Under the pieces are notes generated by a model. The model did no database searches, was not told the origin of the DNA, and worked only from the letters and a program-made list of their open reading frames with translations. A stretch of 49,498 nucleotides of DNA from Burkholderiales bacterium (lineage in GTDB: Bacteria; Pseudomonadota; Gammaproteobacteria; Burkholderiales; Burkholderiaceae_C), in NCBI GenBank assembly GCA_026954015.1, contig JAIXLP010000040.1:1-49498 (forward strand), written 5' to 3'. Each line of letters starts with the position of its first letter. Within the stretch, counting starts at the first letter, position 1. This document shows, one piece after another, positions 18,271-27,315 of this stretch. Both the position numbers and the translations under genes were made by a program.

Positions 18271-19545
18271 ATGAAACCCCTGCACAAATCCACCAAGCTC
18301 AACAACGTGCTCTACGACGTGCGCGGCCCCATCGTGGACGCGGCGCGGCAGATGGAAGAGGAGGGGCAGAAGATCATCAAGCTGAACATCGGCAACATGG
18401 CGCCGTTCGGCTTCGATCCGCCCGACGAGGTGGTGCAGGACATGATCCGCAACCTGCCCGAGTCGGCGGGCTATTCGGACAGCAAGGGCATCTTTGCCGC
18501 GCGCAAGGCGGTGATGCACTACACGCAGCAGCAGGGCATCGCGGGCGTGACGCTGGACGATATCTACCTGGGCAACGGCGCGAGCGAGCTGATCGTGATG
18601 GCGACCAACGCGCTGCTCAACGACGGCGACGAGCTGCTGCTGCCCGCGCCCGACTACCCGCTGTGGACGGCGGCGACGAGCCTGGCGGGCGGCGTGCCCG
18701 TGCACTACCGGTGCGAAGAGGCCCACGGCTGGATGCCGGATCTGGCCGACATGCGCGCCAAGATCACGCCGCGCACGCGCGGCATCGTGGTGATCAACCC
18801 GAACAACCCGACGGGCGCGCTGTATTCGAACGAGCTGCTGCTGGGCATCGTGCAACTGGCGCGCGAGCACGACCTGGTGCTGCTGGTGGACGAGGTCTAC
18901 GACAAGGTGCTGTACGACGGCGCGACGCACACCGCGATGGGAAGCCTCTCGAGCGACGTGCTCACGCTCACCTTCAATTCGCTCTCCAAGGCCTACCGCT
19001 CCTGCGGCTTTCGCGCAGGCTGGATGGTGGTCTCGGGCGACAAGGCGCAGGCGCGCGACTACATTGAGGGCCTGAACATGCTGGCCAACCTCAAGCTTGG
19101 CTCCAACGTGCCGGGGCAGTGGGCGATCCAGACGGCGCTGGGCGGCTACCAGAGCATCAACGACCTCATCAAGGAAGGCGGGCGCCTGCGCGTGCAGCGC
19201 GACCTGGCCTACGAGCTCATCACGCAGATTCCGGGCGTGACCTGCGTCAAGCCCCAGGCGGCGCTGTACATGTTTCCGCGCCTCGATCCGCAGATGTACC
19301 CGATCGAGGACGACCGCCAGTTCTTCATGGAAGTGCTGCGCGCCACGCGCGTGATGCTGGTGCAGGGCACGGGTTTCAACTACCCGGACAACCAGCACTT
19401 TCGCATCGTCTTTCTGCCGCACAAGAGCGATCTGCGCGAGGCGATCGGGCGGCTCGCGAAGTTCCTCGAACAGTACCGCCTGCGCCACGCCAAACCGGCG
19501 GCGGTGCTGCCGATCAATACAAAAAAAGAAGCTGCCAGCGCTTGA
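18271..19545 (+). CDS. alaA: Alanine aminotransferase AlaA (glutamate-pyruvate)
   Basis: PLP-dependent class I aminotransferase, 424 residues, closely resembling E. coli AlaA along its length (KSTKLNNVLYDVRGP, LNIGNMAPFGFDPPDE, INPNNPTGALYS). The PLP lysine is K240 in SLSKAYRSCGFRAG. It makes alanine from pyruvate and glutamate. It heads an alaA-hom-thrC run on one strand. The last codons read GCT GCC AGC GCT TGA and come from repeat copy 3, so the C-terminal AASA and the stop codon are supplied by the repeat. Confidence 0.94.
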   Translation: MKPLHKSTKLNNVLYDVRGPIVDAARQMEEEGQKIIKLNIGNMAPFGFDPPDEVVQDMIRNLPESAGYSDSKGIFAARKAVMHYTQQQGIAGVTLDDIYLGNGASELIVMATNALLNDGDELLLPAPDYPLWTAATSLAGGVPVHYRCEEAHGWMPDLADMRAKITPRTRGIVVINPNNPTGALYSNELLLGIVQLAREHDLVLLVDEVYDKVLYDGATHTAMGSLSSDVLTLTFNSLSKAYRSCGFRAGWMVVSGDKAQARDYIEGLNMLANLKLGSNVPGQWAIQTALGGYQSINDLIKEGGRLRVQRDLAYELITQIPGVTCVKPQAALYMFPRLDPQMYPIEDDRQFFMEVLRATRVMLVQGTGFNYPDNQHFRIVFLPHKSDLREAIGRLAKFLEQYRLRHAKPAAVLPINTKKEAASA

Positions 19546-19567
19546 TGGACAAGGGCTGGAGCCGTTT
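19527..19567 (+). repeat. Dispersed palindromic repeat, copy 3
   Basis: GAAGCTGCCAGCGCTTGATG at 19529-19548, then CAAGGGCTGGAGCC at 19550-19563. Arms GCTGCCAGCGCTTG and CAAGGGCTGGAGC pair almost fully (one bulge, one mismatch). It contains the alaA stop TGA (19543-19545) and ends about 18 bases before hom. Confidence 0.8.
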
Positions 19568-19584
19568 TTCGTTCAAAAATCATC

Positions 19585-20945
<1,361 letters not shown>

Positions 20946-20946
<1 letters not shown>

Positions 20947-22376
20947 TGCGCTACCTGTCCACCCGTGGCAACGCCACCCCGAGGCAGTTCTGCGACATCC
21001 TGCTCGAAGGCCTCGCGCCCGATGGCGGCCTGTACCTGCCCGAGCGCTACCCGCACATCGACGCCGCCGCACTCGCCCGCCTGCGCGCGGTGCATGCGCG
21101 CGAAGGCTATGCGGCGCTCGCGTTCGAGATCCTGAGCCTGTACATCGCCGACATTCCCGCCGCCGACCTCAGGGCGATCTGCGAGAAGACGTATACCGCC
21201 GAGGTCTTCGGCACGCGCGCCATCGTGCCGCTCAAGAAGCTGGAAGACGGCTTCTATCTGGAGAGCCTCTCCAACGGCCCCACGCTCGCGTTCAAGGACA
21301 TGGCGATGCAGCTGCTCGGCCACCTGTTCGAGTACGAGCTGGCGCGGCGCGGGCAGGAACTGAACATCCTGGGCGCGACCAGCGGCGACACCGGCAGCGC
21401 CGCCGAGTACGCGATGCGCGGCAAGCAGGGCATCCGCGTCTTCATGCTCAGCCCGCACGGGCGCATGAGCCCGTTCCAGCAGGCGCAGATGTTCAGTCTG
21501 CAGGACGCGAACATCCACAACATCGCCATCGAAGGCGTGTTCGACGACTGCCAGGACATCGTCAAGGCGGTGAGCAAGGATCTGGCCTTCAAGGCGCGCC
21601 ACCACATCGGCACCGTCAATTCGATCAACTGGGCGCGGCTGCTGGCGCAGGTGGTGTACTACTTCGCGGGCTATTTCCAGGCCACGAAGTCGGGCGACGA
21701 GCGGGTGAGCTTCACCGTGCCCAGCGGCAACTTCGGCAACGTCTGCGCGGGCCATGTGGCGCGGCAGATGGGGCTGCCCGTCGAGCACCTCGTCGTGGCG
21801 ACCAACGAGAACGACGTGCTCAACGAGTTCTTTCGCACCGGTGTGTACCGCGTGCGCGCGGCGGCCGACACGCTGGAGACCTCCAGCCCCTCGATGGACA
21901 TCTCCAAGGCGAGCAACTTCGAGCGCTTCGTTTTCGACCTGCTCGGGCGCGACGGCGCGGCGGTGCGCGAGCTGTTCGGCGCGCAACTGGCGCGGCAGGG
22001 CTTTTTCGACCTGAGCGGTGACGCACGCTTTGCGCAGGCCGCCGAGCGCTTCGGTTTCCGCAGCGGGCGCAGCACGCATGCGGACCGGCTCGCGACCATC
22101 CGCGCCGTGCATGCGCGCTCGGGCATCACGATCGACACCCACACCGCCGACGGCGTCACGGTGGCGCGCGAGCACCGCAGCGGCGCCGTGCCTATGATCG
22201 TGCTTGAGACTGCGCTGCCGATCAAGTTCGCCGAAACCATCACCGAAGCGCTCGGCCACCCGCCCGAGCGCCCGGCGAAGTTCGACGGCATCGAAGACCT
22301 GCCCAGGCGCGTCACGGTGCTGCCCGCCGACGCCGAGCGGGTGAAGGCGGTGATCGCGGCGCAGTGCGCAAATTGA
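20946..22376 (+). CDS. thrC: Threonine synthase
   Basis: PLP enzyme turning O-phosphohomoserine into threonine. 476 residues, full length for the long (type 2, yeast/E. coli-like) class. The PLP lysine is K117 in SNGPTLAFKDMAMQLL. The phosphate-binding ATSGDTGSAAEYAMRG and VPSGNFGNVCAGH are clear. Translationally coupled to hom. homoserine kinase (thrB) is not in the window. Repeat copy 4 starts 5 bases after the stop. Confidence 0.97.
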
Positions 22377-22380
22377 TGGT

Positions 22381-22428
22381 CAAATACGGCTCTGGCGTGC
22401 GTACAGCAAGCGCTGAAAGCTCATGTTT
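22381..22428 (-). repeat. Dispersed palindromic repeat, copy 4
   Basis: On the minus strand ATGAGCTTTCAGCGCTTGCT, spacer, then GCACGCCAGAGCCGTATTTG. Most diverged copy (AGCTTTC for AGCTGCT), yet GCGCTTG and AGAGCC are kept. Lies between the thrC stop and mobB. Confidence 0.65.
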
Positions 22429-22440
22429 CAGGAGTGATCG

Positions 22441-23007
22441 ATGAACGTGGTCGTGTTTGCCGGTTACTCCGGCGCGGGCAAGACCACGCTGCTCGAGCAG
22501 CTCATTGCGCTGCTGAAGGCGCGAGGGCAGCGGGTGTCGGTGCTCAAGCATGCGCACCACCGCTTCGATATCGACCAGCCCGGCAAGGACAGCTGGCGCC
22601 ACCGCCAGGCCGGAGCCGAGGAGGTGCTGATCGCCTCCGACCAGCGCCTGGCGCTGATGCGCGAATACCCCGCGATCCACGAGCCCGACGTGCATGCGCT
22701 GCTCGCCGAGCTGAACCCGGTGGACTGGGTGCTGGTCGAAGGCTTCAAGATGGCGGCGCTGCCCAAGCTCGAAGTCTGGCGCGAGCCCGAGCCGGGGCGT
22801 GGCGACCGACCGGTGCGCTACCTTGCCGACCCGCAGGTGCTGGCGGTGATCACCGACGACCCGGCGCGTCTGCCCGCGCCCGCGCGCCAGCCGGTGCTTG
22901 ACATCAACGCACCCGCGCAGGTGGCCGACTGGCTGCAGGCGCATGCCGCGCGCTTTGCCTACCGACCGCCATCGGCGACCCCTGCCCTGGAGGAGACCGT
23001 TTCATGA
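22441..23007 (+). CDS. mobB: Molybdopterin-guanine dinucleotide biosynthesis protein B
   Basis: GTP-binding accessory protein for attaching GMP to molybdopterin. 188 residues. Walker A GYSGAGKTTLLEQL is at 8-21; the MobB signatures VSVLKHAHHRFDIDQPGKDS and the HRQAGAEEVLIAS block follow, then VDWVLVEGFKMAALPKLEV. GGAG lies just upstream of the ATG. The stop overlaps moeA by four bases (ATGA). mobA is not seen. Confidence 0.95.
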   Translation: MNVVVFAGYSGAGKTTLLEQLIALLKARGQRVSVLKHAHHRFDIDQPGKDSWRHRQAGAEEVLIASDQRLALMREYPAIHEPDVHALLAELNPVDWVLVEGFKMAALPKLEVWREPEPGRGDRPVRYLADPQVLAVITDDPARLPAPARQPVLDINAPAQVADWLQAHAARFAYRPPSATPALEETVS

Positions 23008-24239
23008 ACCGACCGCCGCTCAAACCGCTGGACGACGCGCTGGCGGATCTGCTTGCGCACGCCGCGCCGCTGGCCGAGACCGAGACGCTTTCGCTGTTCG
23101 ACGCCGACCACCGGGTGCTCGCGCGCGACGTGGTCTCGCCGCTGCAGGTGCCGCCGCGCGACAACAGTGCGATGGACGGCTACGCGCTGCGCAGCGCGGA
23201 CGTGGCGCAGGCGGGCGCGGTGCTGCCCGTCTCGCAGCGCATCCCGGCGGGCCACGCCGGCACCGCGCTGGCGGCGGGCACGGCGGCGCGCATCTTCACC
23301 GGCGCGCCCGTGCCCGAAGGCGCCGACGCGATCGTGATGCAGGAAGACTGCACGCCGCTCGACGGTGAGCGCGTGCAGATCAACGCCGTGCCGCCCGTGG
23401 GGCAGTGGATCCGCCGCAGCGGCGAGGACATCGTGCGCGGCAGCACCGTGCTCACCGCCGGCACGCGCCTGGGCCCGCCCGAGCTGGGCCTGGCCGCCAG
23501 CGTGGGCCTGGCGCAGGTGGTGGTGGCCCGTCGCCCGCGCGTCGCGCTGTTTTCCACCGGCGACGAACTCGTGATGCCCGGCACCGTGCCGCCCGAGCAG
23601 ATGCGCCCCGGCGCCATCTACAACAGCAACCGGTTCTTTCTGCGCAGCATGCTCGAGCGCCTGGGCTGCGAGGTGACCGACCTCGGCGTAGTGCCCGATC
23701 GGCTCGACGCCACGGTGGCGGCGCTGGCGCATGCGGCCGAGCGCTGCGACGTGATCGTCACCAGCGGCGGCGTGTCCGTGGGCGAGGAAGACCATGTCAA
23801 GCCTGCGGTGCAGCAGCTCGGGGGGCTGGATCTCTGGAAGATCGCGATCAAGCCCGGCAAGCCGTTCGCCTACGGTTACGTGCGCAGCGGCGAGCGCCGC
23901 GCGCACTTCATGGGGCTGCCAGGCAACCCGGTATCGAGCTTCATCACCTTCGCGCTGCTCGTGCGGCCCTTCCTGCTGAAGCTGCAGGGCATGGTCGACG
24001 TTGCTCACAAAGCGGTAGCTGCCACCGCTGGATTCGACTGGGACAAGGCCGAAAAACGCCGTGAATTCCTGCGTGTGCGCTGGGGCGCGGACGGGCGCTT
24101 GCAACGCTTTGCCAACCAGAGCTCGGGCGTGCTCACCTCCACCGTCTGGGCCGACGGCGTGGTGGACAACCCGCCCGGCACCCGCATCGCCTCGGGTGAT
24201 ACGGTGCGCTACATCCCGCTGTCGGAGCTGCTCGCATGA
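23004..24239 (+). CDS. moeA: Molybdopterin molybdenumtransferase MoeA
   Basis: Inserts molybdate into adenylated molybdopterin. 411 residues: domain with RDNSAMDGYALRS (about 53-65) and IFTGAPVPEGADAIVMQED, the MogA-like fold with STGDELV and the TSGGVSVGEEDHVKP block, MGLPGNPVSSF, and a C-terminal beta barrel (about 330-411). Full length. It overlaps mobB by four bases and moaD by four bases, so the three genes form one transcription unit. Confidence 0.97.
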   Translation: MNRPPLKPLDDALADLLAHAAPLAETETLSLFDADHRVLARDVVSPLQVPPRDNSAMDGYALRSADVAQAGAVLPVSQRIPAGHAGTALAAGTAARIFTGAPVPEGADAIVMQEDCTPLDGERVQINAVPPVGQWIRRSGEDIVRGSTVLTAGTRLGPPELGLAASVGLAQVVVARRPRVALFSTGDELVMPGTVPPEQMRPGAIYNSNRFFLRSMLERLGCEVTDLGVVPDRLDATVAALAHAAERCDVIVTSGGVSVGEEDHVKPAVQQLGGLDLWKIAIKPGKPFAYGYVRSGERRAHFMGLPGNPVSSFITFALLVRPFLLKLQGMVDVAHKAVAATAGFDWDKAEKRREFLRVRWGADGRLQRFANQSSGVLTSTVWADGVVDNPPGTRIASGDTVRYIPLSELLA

Positions 24240-24496
24240 CGGCCAGAACCATCACCGTGCGCTACTTCGCCTCGATCCGCGAGGCCGTGGGCCGCGGTGA
24301 GGAGAGCGTGCACACGCAGGCGGCCACGCTCGGCGCGCTGCGCGAGGAGCTCATCGCGCGCGGCGCGCCCTGGGCCGAGTGCCTGGCCGAGGGCCGCGCG
24401 GTGCGCATGGCCGTGAACCAGGACATGGGCGCGGCGGACACCGCGCTGCCCGAGCGCGCGGAAGTCGCGTTCTTTCCGCCCGTCACGGGCGGCTGA
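24236..24496 (+). CDS. moaD: Molybdopterin synthase small subunit MoaD
   Basis: Ubiquitin-like sulfur carrier. 86 residues ending in the required Gly-Gly (FFPPVTGG), whose C-terminus becomes the thiocarboxylate. The start ATGACGGCCAG overlaps the moeA stop. Its partner moaE normally follows at once, but here lies 1.1 kb downstream, past three minus-strand genes; its last 14 bases overlap the end of the first of these. Confidence 0.94.
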   Translation: MTARTITVRYFASIREAVGRGEESVHTQAATLGALREELIARGAPWAECLAEGRAVRMAVNQDMGAADTALPERAEVAFFPPVTGG

Positions 24497-24797
24497 GTTC
24501 ATCCGGCGCGCGCCAGCCCAGGAGCTCCGCCAGCCGCAGCACCACCCAGCGCGCCTCAGCAGGCGTGAGTCCCGTCGCCGGACTCGCCACCGCCGCGTGC
24601 ATGCCGTGCAGCACACCCGCTTCCGACGGCGCCTCGTGGTAGAGGGCCTGCGCCCGCTCCACCAGGCTGCACGCCAGGTCCTCGCACAGCTCGTAGCGCT
24701 CGCGCACGGTGTCTGGTGCCTCGCGCAGCCGCCCGCGTTCGTCGCTGTACAACGCGATGAACGAAGCAGGCACGAAGATTTGGTTATCGCTGTCCAT
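24483..24797 (-). CDS. Small conserved protein, sometimes labelled ATPase with chaperone activity
   Basis: 104 residues from the ATG at 24797 (MDSDNQIFVPASFIALY). It resembles a short family seen in Comamonadaceae and relatives that databases often label ATPase with chaperone activity; from memory, shared blocks are NQIFVPPSFIALF, AERYELCEDLA and the end ARWVVCRLAELLGW, with the same blocks present here. There is no Walker motif, so the label is not supported by the sequence. It is mostly helical. An alternative start at 24818 adds 7 residues. Convergent with moaD, overlapping by 14 bases. Confidence 0.75.
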   Translation of the reverse strand: MDSDNQIFVPASFIALYSDERGRLREAPDTVRERYELCEDLACSLVERAQALYHEAPSEAGVLHGMHAAVASPATGLTPAEARWVVLRLAELLGWRAPDELSRP

Positions 24798-24844
24798 GCT
24801 GGAATCAAGTCGTGCCATCAGGTGGCACAGACAGGAACGGCGCG

Positions 24845-25303
24845 TCAGACACCGTAAATCCCAGAGGCCCGATTGGCGAGCTTGAAGTACTCAAAGTCGT
24901 GTACGTGTGCCAAGCGGTCCGCGCGACGCGGTCGGGCAGACGTGTCCGTGTACATGTACAGGTGGAGTCGACCAAGGGGTTGTTGCTGCGCGTGAATACG
25001 CAACTCGGGAAGCGACATGAACCATACGCTCTCACTGGAGAGGTCAACGAGCGCGACGTAATGGGCAGGAGTGTCGCTTGGAATCCACCAGTCAAGCGCG
25101 AGTTTGCCCTTGCCACCGCCCGGTTTGGATTGAAGGTTGGTTTTGACTTGAACTGTGATGGGATGAGGCAGGTTTGGAGAGTAGGTGACGAGATCGATAC
25201 CCGTGTCGGTGCTCATGGGTGCGGACTCGACGCCACGCAGGAGTAACTGGTATTGCACCAAAAGCTCACCGCACTTGCCGATTTGCGCTGTGGCTAGCGA
25301 CAT
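24845..25303 (-). CDS. PD-(D/E)XK nuclease-like protein
   Basis: 152 residues. The order GKCGELLVQYQLLLRG (E13), TDTGIDLVTYS (D36), then ITVQVKTN (Q52-V-K54) is the E ... D ... (E/Q)xK pattern of Holliday-resolvase and restriction-endonuclease-like folds. A Gly/Lys-rich GGGKGKLALDWW block, VALVDLSSESVWFM and LYMYTD follow. No target-recognition or methylase gene is adjacent, so this is a lone nuclease-like protein. Base composition is lower than that of its neighbours: 60-base blocks I counted gave 47-65% G+C, against about 70% around, which suggests acquisition. The biological role is unknown. Confidence 0.75.
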   Translation of the reverse strand: MSLATAQIGKCGELLVQYQLLLRGVESAPMSTDTGIDLVTYSPNLPHPITVQVKTNLQSKPGGGKGKLALDWWIPSDTPAHYVALVDLSSESVWFMSLPELRIHAQQQPLGRLHLYMYTDTSARPRRADRLAHVHDFEYFKLANRASGIYGV

Positions 25304-25325
25304 ACTTTTCTCCGGTCGTGTGGAT

Positions 25326-25580
25326 TCAATCGGGCGTGAAGCGCTGCTCGAACCGCGCGCGGTCCACCTCCAGCTCGAAAGTCACGAGCTGCCCCATCTT
25401 GCCGTCGGCGATGCGGTGCGCGGCAAACAGGCTGGTACGCCCGCGCAGAGCTAAGCTCGGCAGATCGATGATGGCGTAGGGGTGGGGCACGAAGACGTGG
25501 AACTCGAATACCGTGCGGTGCGCGCTGTGCGGTGCGGGGTAGAGCGTGTAGCCGTGCGATGTGAAGGCTGGTGTGGCCAT
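25326..25580 (-). CDS. Hypothetical protein, 84 residues
   Basis: Reads MATPAFTSHGYTLYPAPHSA and on to EVDRARFEQRFTPD. I do not recognise the family. Support for a real gene: strong G/C preference at third codon positions, an ATG start after a sensible gap, and a composition rich in His, Phe and Tyr like a small beta-rich soluble protein. The upstream in-frame extension to 26036 is only the antisense of moaE. First of three minus-strand genes between moaE and moaD, 22 bases before the PD-(D/E)XK-like gene. Confidence 0.6.
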   Translation of the reverse strand: MATPAFTSHGYTLYPAPHSAHRTVFEFHVFVPHPYAIIDLPSLALRGRTSLFAAHRIADGKMGQLVTFELEVDRARFEQRFTPD

Positions 25581-25631
25581 GGCGTGGGCGGGGTACAGTA
25601 GCCGGTGAATGTAGCAAAGCCGCTGCCCGCC

Positions 25632-26138
25632 ATGTCCACCAGCATTTCCATCCAGACCGAGGATTTCGACGTCTCCGCCGAACTGGCGCGGTTGCGCGCC
25701 GAGGACGCGCGTGTGGGTGCGGTGTGCTGCTTCGTTGGCACCGTGCGTGACCGCAGCGGCGGCAGGAGCATCGAGGCGATGGAGCTGGAGCACTACCCCG
25801 GCATGACGGAAAAATCCATCGCCGCGATGATCGAAGAGACGCGCCGGCGCTTCGACATATACGGCGTGCGCGTGATCCACCGCGTCGGGCCGCTGCTGCC
25901 GCCCGACCAGATCGTGCTCGTGGCCGTCACGTCCGCGCACCGGCGGGGCGCCTTCGAGGCCTGCGAATTCCTCATGGACTACCTCAAGACGCAGGCGCCA
26001 TTCTGGAAGAAGGAGCGCACGCCCGAGGGCGCGCACTGGGTCGATGCGCGCGAGAGCGACGACGCGGCGCTGGCGCGCTGGGGTGTGCGGGTGGCACCGA
26101 TGGCGGCGCAGCCAGCGCCCCAGACGCTGCGGGCGTGA
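25632..26138 (+). CDS. moaE: Molybdopterin synthase catalytic subunit MoaE
   Basis: Converts precursor Z (cPMP) to molybdopterin using MoaD thiocarboxylate. 168 residues from the ATG at 25632; a GTG at 25605 would add nine. Motifs are GAVCCFVGTVRDRSGG, LEHYPGMTEKSI, HRVGPLLPPDQIVLVAV-type core, AHRRGAFEACEFLMD and the catalytic Lys in FWKKE. The C-terminal tail of about 20 residues is Ala/Pro rich. Stop codon abuts the convergent birA stop. Confidence 0.96.
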   Translation: MSTSISIQTEDFDVSAELARLRAEDARVGAVCCFVGTVRDRSGGRSIEAMELEHYPGMTEKSIAAMIEETRRRFDIYGVRVIHRVGPLLPPDQIVLVAVTSAHRRGAFEACEFLMDYLKTQAPFWKKERTPEGAHWVDARESDDAALARWGVRVAPMAAQPAPQTLRA

Positions 26139-27119
26139 TCAGTCGCCGGTGGCGAGGCGCACCGATACCTGGCTGCTCTCGATCAGGGTGATGGCGCCCG
26201 CGTGCTCCACGCGCAGCGCGCCGCGTTCATCGATGCCCCGGCCCGTGCCTGTACTGGGCACGCCCGCACCGTCGAGCCGCAGGGGGTGACCGGCCAGCGC
26301 ATCGAGTCGCGCAAAGGCGGCAAGGAACGGCGCCAGGCCCGAGCGCTCGAAGCCCAGCAGCCCCGCGCGCAGATGGCGGATCACCGCCGCCGCGATCACG
26401 TTGCGCCCCGGTGGCGTGCCGTCGCACAGCGTGGCGAGGTCGATCACCGGCTGATGCACGGCCTCGTGCAGATCGCCCGGCAGGTGCAGGTTCACGCCCA
26501 CGCCCACGCGCGCGGTGCAGGGGCCGTCGTATTCGCCCTGCACCTCGATCAGGATGCCCGCGAGCTTGGCGCCGCGCGCCAGCAGGTCGTTGGGCCATTT
26601 CAGGCGCAGATCGGGCACGCCCAGTTCCGCCAGCGCGTGCACGGCGCACACGCCCGCCGCGATCGACAGCCCCGAAAGCGTGGCCGGGCCGCCCGCGAAG
26701 CGCTTGAGGCACGAGAGGTACACGCCCATGCACGGCGGCGAGCGCCAGTCGTGGCCGCGCCGCCCGCGCCCGCCGCTCTGCTGCTCCGCGAGCACCACGG
26801 CCAGGTCGGGCAGCGCATCGAGCGCGCGCGCCAGCTCGTCCTGCGTCGAATCCAGCGCCCAGTGCACCTGCACCGGGGCCCCCGCTTCGCCGCTGAACTG
26901 TGCGATGCGGGCGGCGTCCAGCAGCTCGACCGGCCACGGCAGGCAGTACCCCACGTTGGTGCGCGCCTCGATCGGCAGGCCGAGCGCGCGCAGCGCGGCG
27001 ATCTGCTTCCACACCGCCGCGCGCGTCACGCCCAGCTCCTCGGCCAGCGCCTCGCCCGAAACGGGCGTGCCCGGCGCGAGTCGCCGCACCACGTCACGCG
27101 GGGTCAGGGAGTGCTTCAT
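26139..27119 (-). CDS. birA: Biotin--[acetyl-CoA-carboxylase] ligase / biotin repressor BirA
   Basis: Activates biotin as biotinyl-AMP and transfers it to the carboxyl carrier protein. 326 residues. This is the bifunctional class: residues 1-62 form a winged helix (SGEALAEELGVTRAAVWKQI, then a beta wing), so DNA binding is expected. Catalytic domain: GGRGRRGHDWRSP, KWPNDLLARGAKLAGILIE and a C-terminal SH3-like part. A perfect BirA-type inverted repeat lies 87 bases upstream, in the gap to divergent bioY. Confidence 0.95.
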   Translation of the reverse strand: MKHSLTPRDVVRRLAPGTPVSGEALAEELGVTRAAVWKQIAALRALGLPIEARTNVGYCLPWPVELLDAARIAQFSGEAGAPVQVHWALDSTQDELARALDALPDLAVVLAEQQSGGRGRRGHDWRSPPCMGVYLSCLKRFAGGPATLSGLSIAAGVCAVHALAELGVPDLRLKWPNDLLARGAKLAGILIEVQGEYDGPCTARVGVGVNLHLPGDLHEAVHQPVIDLATLCDGTPPGRNVIAAAVIRHLRAGLLGFERSGLAPFLAAFARLDALAGHPLRLDGAGVPSTGTGRGIDERGALRVEHAGAITLIESSQVSVRLATGD

Positions 27120-27205
27120 GCGCCGAGTGTGCCCGCAAACGGGGTGGAAGGGCGCCCTGTGGCGCGCGGGATCGTGTGTCGGTGTACCACCGAATGCCGC
27201 GGCAT

Positions 27206-27235
27206 TGTCAACATAATTACCGATTCAGGTTGACA
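27206..27235. promoter_or_regulatory. BirA operator (bioO-like)
   Basis: TGTCAAC (27206-27212), 16 bases, GTTGACA (27229-27235): a perfect 7-bp inverted repeat with the arm spacing of known BirA operators (E. coli half sites TTGTAAAC / GTTTACAA). The right arm contains the TTGACA -35 of the bioY promoter, so BirA with biotinyl-AMP would block RNA polymerase directly. Confidence 0.75.
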
Positions 27236-27258
27236 CGAAATGGGGTGACGCGGATACT
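27230..27258 (+). promoter_or_regulatory. bioY promoter
   Basis: TTGACA (27230-27235), 17 bases, GATACT (27253-27258). The -35 is exact and overlaps the right arm of the operator; the -10 matches four of six. Start codon of bioY follows 57 bases later. Confidence 0.65.
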
Positions 27259-27315
27259 TGACCCGGTTTGCGCGGCCGGTGGTCGGTCCGCACACGGTTT
27301 TTACAGGAATCCTCC

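Noticed and set aside
24000..24036. Possible seventh repeat copy (GGTAGCTGCCACCGCTGG) inside moeA
   Set aside because: Only the left half resembles the element, there is no GCGCTTG or AGAGCC, and the MoeA protein aligns through it without an extra segment.
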